DNA from: an uncultured Actinomycetes bacterium
GTDB lineage: Bacteria; Actinomycetota; Actinomycetes; Nanopelagicales; Nanopelagicaceae
Direction of reading: 5' to 3'
DNA: 9,520 nucleotides
NCBI GenBank assembly: GCA_903932885.1
Contig: CAIZHT010000041.1
Span: 1-9,520, forward strand
Below the pieces are notes generated by a model that was given only the letters and a program-made list of their open reading frames with translations, did no database searches and was not told where the DNA came from. Position 1 is the stretch's first letter, and each line of letters opens with the position of its first letter. A program made the translations under genes and the position numbers. This document shows, in pieces, positions 7,334 to 9,520 of this stretch.

Positions 7334-7360
7334 AAATCTCAATGTGACATTGAGAGATTT
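7334..7360. promoter_or_regulatory. Dyad symmetry overlapping a -10 box: operator or leader hairpin
   Basis: TCTCAATG-TGA-CATTGAGA is a perfect 8-bp dyad with a 3-base centre, and with a 2-base bulge the arms extend to AAATCTCAATG. On the minus strand it partly overlaps a TAAAAT box (7362-7357) and ends 4 nt before the AAGGAG ribosome site of the metallopeptidase gene. It could be a binding site for a dimeric repressor or an RNA hairpin that limits ribosome access. Confidence 0.5.
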
Positions 7361-7388
7361 TACAGAAAAAATCTTTTTGGGAAATCGC

Positions 7389-7416
7389 TTTATCGTACAA
7401 AAAATCCTTTTGTCAA
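7389..7416 (-). promoter_or_regulatory. Candidate sigma-70-type promoter of the metallopeptidase gene
   Basis: Minus strand: a perfect TTGACA (7416-7411), 16-bp spacer, then GATAAA (7394-7389), 4 of 6 matches to TATAAT. This predicts a 5' leader of about 70 nt that includes the dyad at 7334-7360. A second possible -10, TAAAAT at 7362-7357, has no good -35. Confidence 0.42.
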
Positions 7417-7464
7417 TGCGGTTTTTATTTGATTGTTAGCCCTGTTTCACTTAGGTTTTGACCA

Positions 7465-7535
7465 CGAAGTCCTCGGATAACCGTTCTATATCTGCAAGGG
7501 GAAGGCAGATATTGAATGTGCGCCCGGGGACTTCG
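7465..7535. repeat. Large symmetric imperfect palindrome (71-nt hairpin) of unknown role
   Basis: Two 31-base arms (7465-7495 and 7505-7535) face each other around a 9-base loop AAGGGGAAG with no bulges. From outside in: CGAAGTCC pairs perfectly, then one mismatch, CGG/CCG, a 7x7 internal loop, TTC/GAA, one mismatch, and ATATCTGC pairs perfectly. At least 22 of 31 positions pair, in a mirrored 8+1+3 / 3+1+8 pattern. It begins 12 bp after the DUF2342 stop. No T-run follows on the minus strand, so it is not a standard terminator for that gene. It could stabilise the mRNA end or be a REP/MITE-like repeat. Confidence 0.75.
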
Positions 7536-7547
7536 CTTTTAACGATC

Positions 7548-8909
7548 TTAAAGATTGCTGAGATCGTCAGGGATCGTTGTACTGGCGATAAATACTTCTG
7601 GCGTCGAGAGATCTTCAGCAGTTGGCAGAAAACCAGCCCATATTCGATCACGCGATTGAATATCTGTGAGTTCTAAAACTTTTTTCCAGAACGTTTTTGC
7701 TTCACGAGTAAGTCGTGGTGAAACTTCTAAACCAAAGAGTGAAGAAAATAGTTGTTGGGCTGGGGCCGAAGTGGCGCGACGTCGCCTCAAGGTCTCACTG
7801 AGTGCGCCAATATGTGGAAGACGATTTCCTGCCGCGCTCTGACTGACTTCATCTGCCCATCCATCAATTAGGGCGAGCGCAGTTTCTAACTTTGTGAGTG
7901 CACTTTTTTGAGCAGGGGTTTCCTCTGGTGTGAAAATTCCCTTATTGAGTGCGAGTGAGAAACTCTCCGGATTAGTTGGATCAAATTCTCCATTGTCTTG
8001 AGCAGATTCAAATGCATCTTGTGCTTGACGTTGAATTGCTTCAATATCTATTCGAATCCCTTTGCCATATTCGGTTACAGCACTTCGTATATATGAGACT
8101 AGCCAAGGGTTATGAGCAAAGAGGCGCGCAATTGCGGCTTCGCGAAGTGCATGAAATATGCGTACTTCTTCCATTGGGATATCTAAATCCTTGCCCCATT
8201 CATTGATGTTTTGTGGGACAAGTGCTGGGTAAGCAGGATCAAGGAGTGGCAGGCCAACATCGTGTGCACCTGTCATTCCTGCAGATAGTCCGCCAACCGA
8301 TTGACCTAATTGAGTTGCCATAAGTGAGCCAATAAATGAGCGCAGTAGCCCCGCAATTGCTCCTACTGGAATATTGAGAGCTTCGGCTTCTCCTTCACCG
8401 GCTTGTGCTTGCATCGCATCATCTAAGAGTTCACTTATTGCTCCTGCGAATCCGCCAGCCAGTGGTTCAACCATGTTCTGCCAACCAGGAAGGGTCGCAT
8501 TGATCCAGTCGATTCGACTTAGTGCGCTATTGCTGGGAAGTGTGGATGCACGTGAGAAAAAAGTTGCATCATCTAACCAAAGTTCTGCGATGGAGAGCGC
8601 CTCTTGGATTTGCGCAACATCATTTGCTCCAATGGGAGAGGAGCCGTGTGTTTGTACAAATCTCTTAGCGGTATCGGCCACAATATTTTTAGGAAGCGCA
8701 TCTGTCGTTGCACCATCACTGGATGCTCCTTGTGTGAATTGACTGATAAAACCAATAGGGTTGAAATCAGCATTGACACCAAGATTTTGAAATTGTTCGG
8801 CAATCTTTTCTTGCATATCTTTCATCATCGCTGCAAAGTCGGCAGAATTATCTGGCTCGTTAGGTTTATTTTCATCTGAATCATCAGGTGTAAATCCCAT
8901 CGCAGTCAT
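7548..8909 (-). CDS. DUF2342 zincin-fold protein (TIGR03624 type)
   Basis: A 453-residue protein of the actinobacterial DUF2342 group (zincin_2 fold, annotated elsewhere as zinc-dependent metalloprotease or hydrolase); no catalytic activity is established. Recognised by VRIFHALREAA (about 249-259), RLFAHNPWL, a TEYGKGIRID stretch and the C-terminal block LETALALIDGWADEV...LPHIGAL...RRRR...LFGLEVSPR...PTAEDL. Homologues as I recall them read REAAH at the zincin helix; here it is REAAI, so the second histidine is missing and metal-dependent activity is doubtful. An Asp/Glu/Asn-rich N-terminus and a Met-rich MMKDMQEKIAEQ helix precede the fold. Start: ATG at 8907-8909, with AGAGG 9 nt ahead; a GTG at 8913-8915 is only 3 nt from that site. 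Stop TAA. Divergent from the membrane protein and PDZ protease genes, as Rv3195 is from Rv3194c. Confidence 0.88.
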   Translation of the reverse strand: MTAMGFTPDDSDENKPNEPDNSADFAAMMKDMQEKIAEQFQNLGVNADFNPIGFISQFTQGASSDGATTDALPKNIVADTAKRFVQTHGSSPIGANDVAQIQEALSIAELWLDDATFFSRASTLPSNSALSRIDWINATLPGWQNMVEPLAGGFAGAISELLDDAMQAQAGEGEAEALNIPVGAIAGLLRSFIGSLMATQLGQSVGGLSAGMTGAHDVGLPLLDPAYPALVPQNINEWGKDLDIPMEEVRIFHALREAAIARLFAHNPWLVSYIRSAVTEYGKGIRIDIEAIQRQAQDAFESAQDNGEFDPTNPESFSLALNKGIFTPEETPAQKSALTKLETALALIDGWADEVSQSAAGNRLPHIGALSETLRRRRATSAPAQQLFSSLFGLEVSPRLTREAKTFWKKVLELTDIQSRDRIWAGFLPTAEDLSTPEVFIASTTIPDDLSNL

Positions 8910-8989
8910 ACCCACAATCCTCTCATCTTCGCAAAATCCGGCACCACTTATTCAAACAATCTCAATGCGAGTTTTCTTCCCGCCACCAC

Positions 8990-8995
8990 TACGAT
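8990..8995 (+). promoter_or_regulatory. Candidate -10 box for a leaderless plus-strand transcript
   Basis: TACGAT fits the actinobacterial TAnnnT -10 pattern and lies 7 nt before the ATG at 9003. Transcription would then start at or within a base or two of the ATG, giving a leaderless mRNA, which is common in actinobacteria. No convincing -35 hexamer is seen and only AGG is present as a weak ribosome site. Confidence 0.4.
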
Positions 8996-9002
8996 AGGCA
9001 GT

Positions 9003-9245
9003 ATGTCCAGCGCTTTCATCGCCCTCATTTGGTGGGTAGTTCCACTTACTGCCCTCATAGGCGCGCTTGGTTATGTTTTGTGGGTCACGAAATTTCAAGG
9101 ACGCTTCGAGCAAGAAACAACTCGATCTGTCGGTCAGTTTCAAAAATTTCAAGAATCATTAGCGCAGCAACAAAAACTCGGTTCACTTCCAAATGAAACA
9201 TCTGGGCACACTAAACGCACTGATGAAAACGATCCTCAAAAATAG
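9003..9245 (+). CDS. Small single-pass membrane protein, unknown function
   Basis: An 80-residue protein, not recognised as a named family. One transmembrane helix (about 4-27, AFIALIWWVVPLTALIGALG) is followed by a polar, Gln/Glu-rich segment (about 33-58) able to form a coiled coil, and a hydrophilic C-terminal tail. No cleavable signal is evident, so the tail probably faces the cytoplasm. The stop is 6 nt ahead of the PDZ protease start, so the two are very likely co-transcribed and the protein may be a partner or anchor of that protease. It is opposed by a 66-residue frame on the other strand that I regard as chance. The ATG fits a leaderless start from TACGAT. Confidence 0.75.
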   Translation: MSSAFIALIWWVVPLTALIGALGYVLWVTKFQGRFEQETTRSVGQFQKFQESLAQQQKLGSLPNETSGHTKRTDENDPQK

Positions 9246-9251
9246 TCTCTG

Positions 9252-9520
9252 ATGCGATTCTCCCCGCTTCCACTCTTCGCAAAAATAACGCTCTCACTCT
9301 TTCTCATTGGCTCTGTTCTTATCCCTTTGCCTTATGTCGTACTTATGCCGGGAAATGCTGTAAATATCTTTGATTCCACAATCAAAATTACAGGCCAGCC
9401 AATATTTCCCACCAAAGCTCGCCTAGATCTGCTTTCAATCCTTGTCTCAGATCCTGATTCGCGTGTGTACGGTCCAGAAGTTCTCTACACATGGATAAAG
9501 GGTGATCGAGTTATTTACCC
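9252..9520 (+). CDS. YlbL/Lon-like PDZ-domain membrane protease (partial, 5' part only)
   Basis: First 89 residues of a PDZ and Lon-protease-like (Ser/Lys) membrane protein, the family of B. subtilis YlbL and Rv3194c. An N-terminal signal-anchor helix (about 8-28) is followed by PYVVLMPG (27-34) and then ITGQPIFPTKARLDLLSILV, matching the family N-terminal block PYxVxxPGP...G...YPTxGxLDLxTVSV. The PDZ domain and catalytic Ser-Lys dyad lie beyond the window edge and cannot be checked. There is no Shine-Dalgarno site; the start 6 nt after the previous stop suggests translational coupling. Neighbours (DUF2342 divergent) agree with the Rv3194c/Rv3195 arrangement. Confidence 0.88.
   Translation, partial: MRFSPLPLFAKITLSLFLIGSVLIPLPYVVLMPGNAVNIFDSTIKITGQPIFPTKARLDLLSILVSDPDSRVYGPEVLYTWIKGDRVIY

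Noticed and set aside
7465..7535. Intrinsic terminator of the DUF2342 gene
   Set aside because: On the minus strand the stem is followed by TGGTCAAAACC with no T-run; the short TTTT on the plus strand has no upstream plus-strand gene to end.
7458..7545. Integron attC site
   Set aside because: The hairpin size fits, but the core sites RYYYAAC and GTTRRRY are absent, there are no extrahelical bases, and no cassette-like gene array is seen.
7310..7547. Possible missed gene (for example whiB7, which adjoins this neighbourhood in mycobacteria) in the intergenic region
   Set aside because: No frame shows the WhiB cysteine pattern; the region is AT-rich promoter sequence plus a large hairpin.
6308..8967. 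CTCAATG motif at 6308, 7338 and 8961 as a shared regulatory half-site
   Set aside because: The heptamer also occurs inside prfB (about 1892) and about one copy is expected by chance; only the site at 7334-7360 forms a dyad.
8952..9152. 66-residue minus-strand ORF opposite the small membrane protein
   Set aside because: It overlaps the plus-strand gene, has no ribosome site or domain, and fills the divergent promoter region.

Overview
This looks like the chromosome of a low-GC, streamlined actinobacterium, most like the freshwater Nanopelagicales (acI) group. Three things suggest this: the run prfB-ftsE, the actinobacterial block of PDZ protease / DUF2342 / ThiF-like / ABC1 kinase (known in Mycobacterium tuberculosis as about Rv3194c to Rv3197), and moderate GC of roughly 42-48% with very tight gene packing. 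The taxonomic call is inference; there is no rRNA gene in the window.

Layout. Almost everything up to about 8.9 kb is on the minus strand. Left to right: ftsE (1-663, 3' end cut by the window edge); prfB encoding release factor 2 (854-1954); four overlapping genes for pilin-like single-pass membrane proteins of the Tad/Flp type (1983-3596); an ABC1/AarF-family kinase-like gene (3696-5039); a ThiF/E1-like protein with an RRE-like N-terminus (5085-6242); a clear intrinsic terminator (6354-6397); a 53-residue DUF5679 zinc ribbon (6435-6596); a YgjP-type (DUF45/M48) metallopeptidase gene of distinctly higher GC (6728-7309); a 238-bp intergenic region with a promoter, a 27-bp dyad and a 71-nt near-symmetric hairpin; and a DUF2342 zincin-fold gene (7548-8909). 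On the plus strand, divergent from DUF2342, lie a small one-TM protein (9003-9245) and the start of a YlbL/Lon-like PDZ protease (9252 to window end).

How it fits together. ftsE and prfB belong to the usual actinobacterial prfB-ftsE-ftsX-smpB run (cell division and translation termination). The four small pilin-like genes overlap by 4, 4 and 10 nt and form one translationally coupled unit. All carry a [DEQNS]-E-[RE]-G motif before a hydrophobic stretch, as in class III (Flp/TadE) prepilins. Their motor and platform genes (tadA, tadB, tadC) are not in the window. The ABC1, ThiF-like, DUF2342 and PDZ-protease genes form a conserved actinobacterial neighbourhood without an established joint function. 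The ThiF-like protein resembles RiPP cyclodehydratase partner proteins but no YcaO enzyme or precursor gene is seen.

The most noteworthy items are the orphan pseudopilin cluster, the lone RRE/E1-like protein with a degenerate nucleotide-binding loop, the large hairpin at 7465-7535, the dyad at 7334-7360, and the GC outlier gene at 6728-7309.
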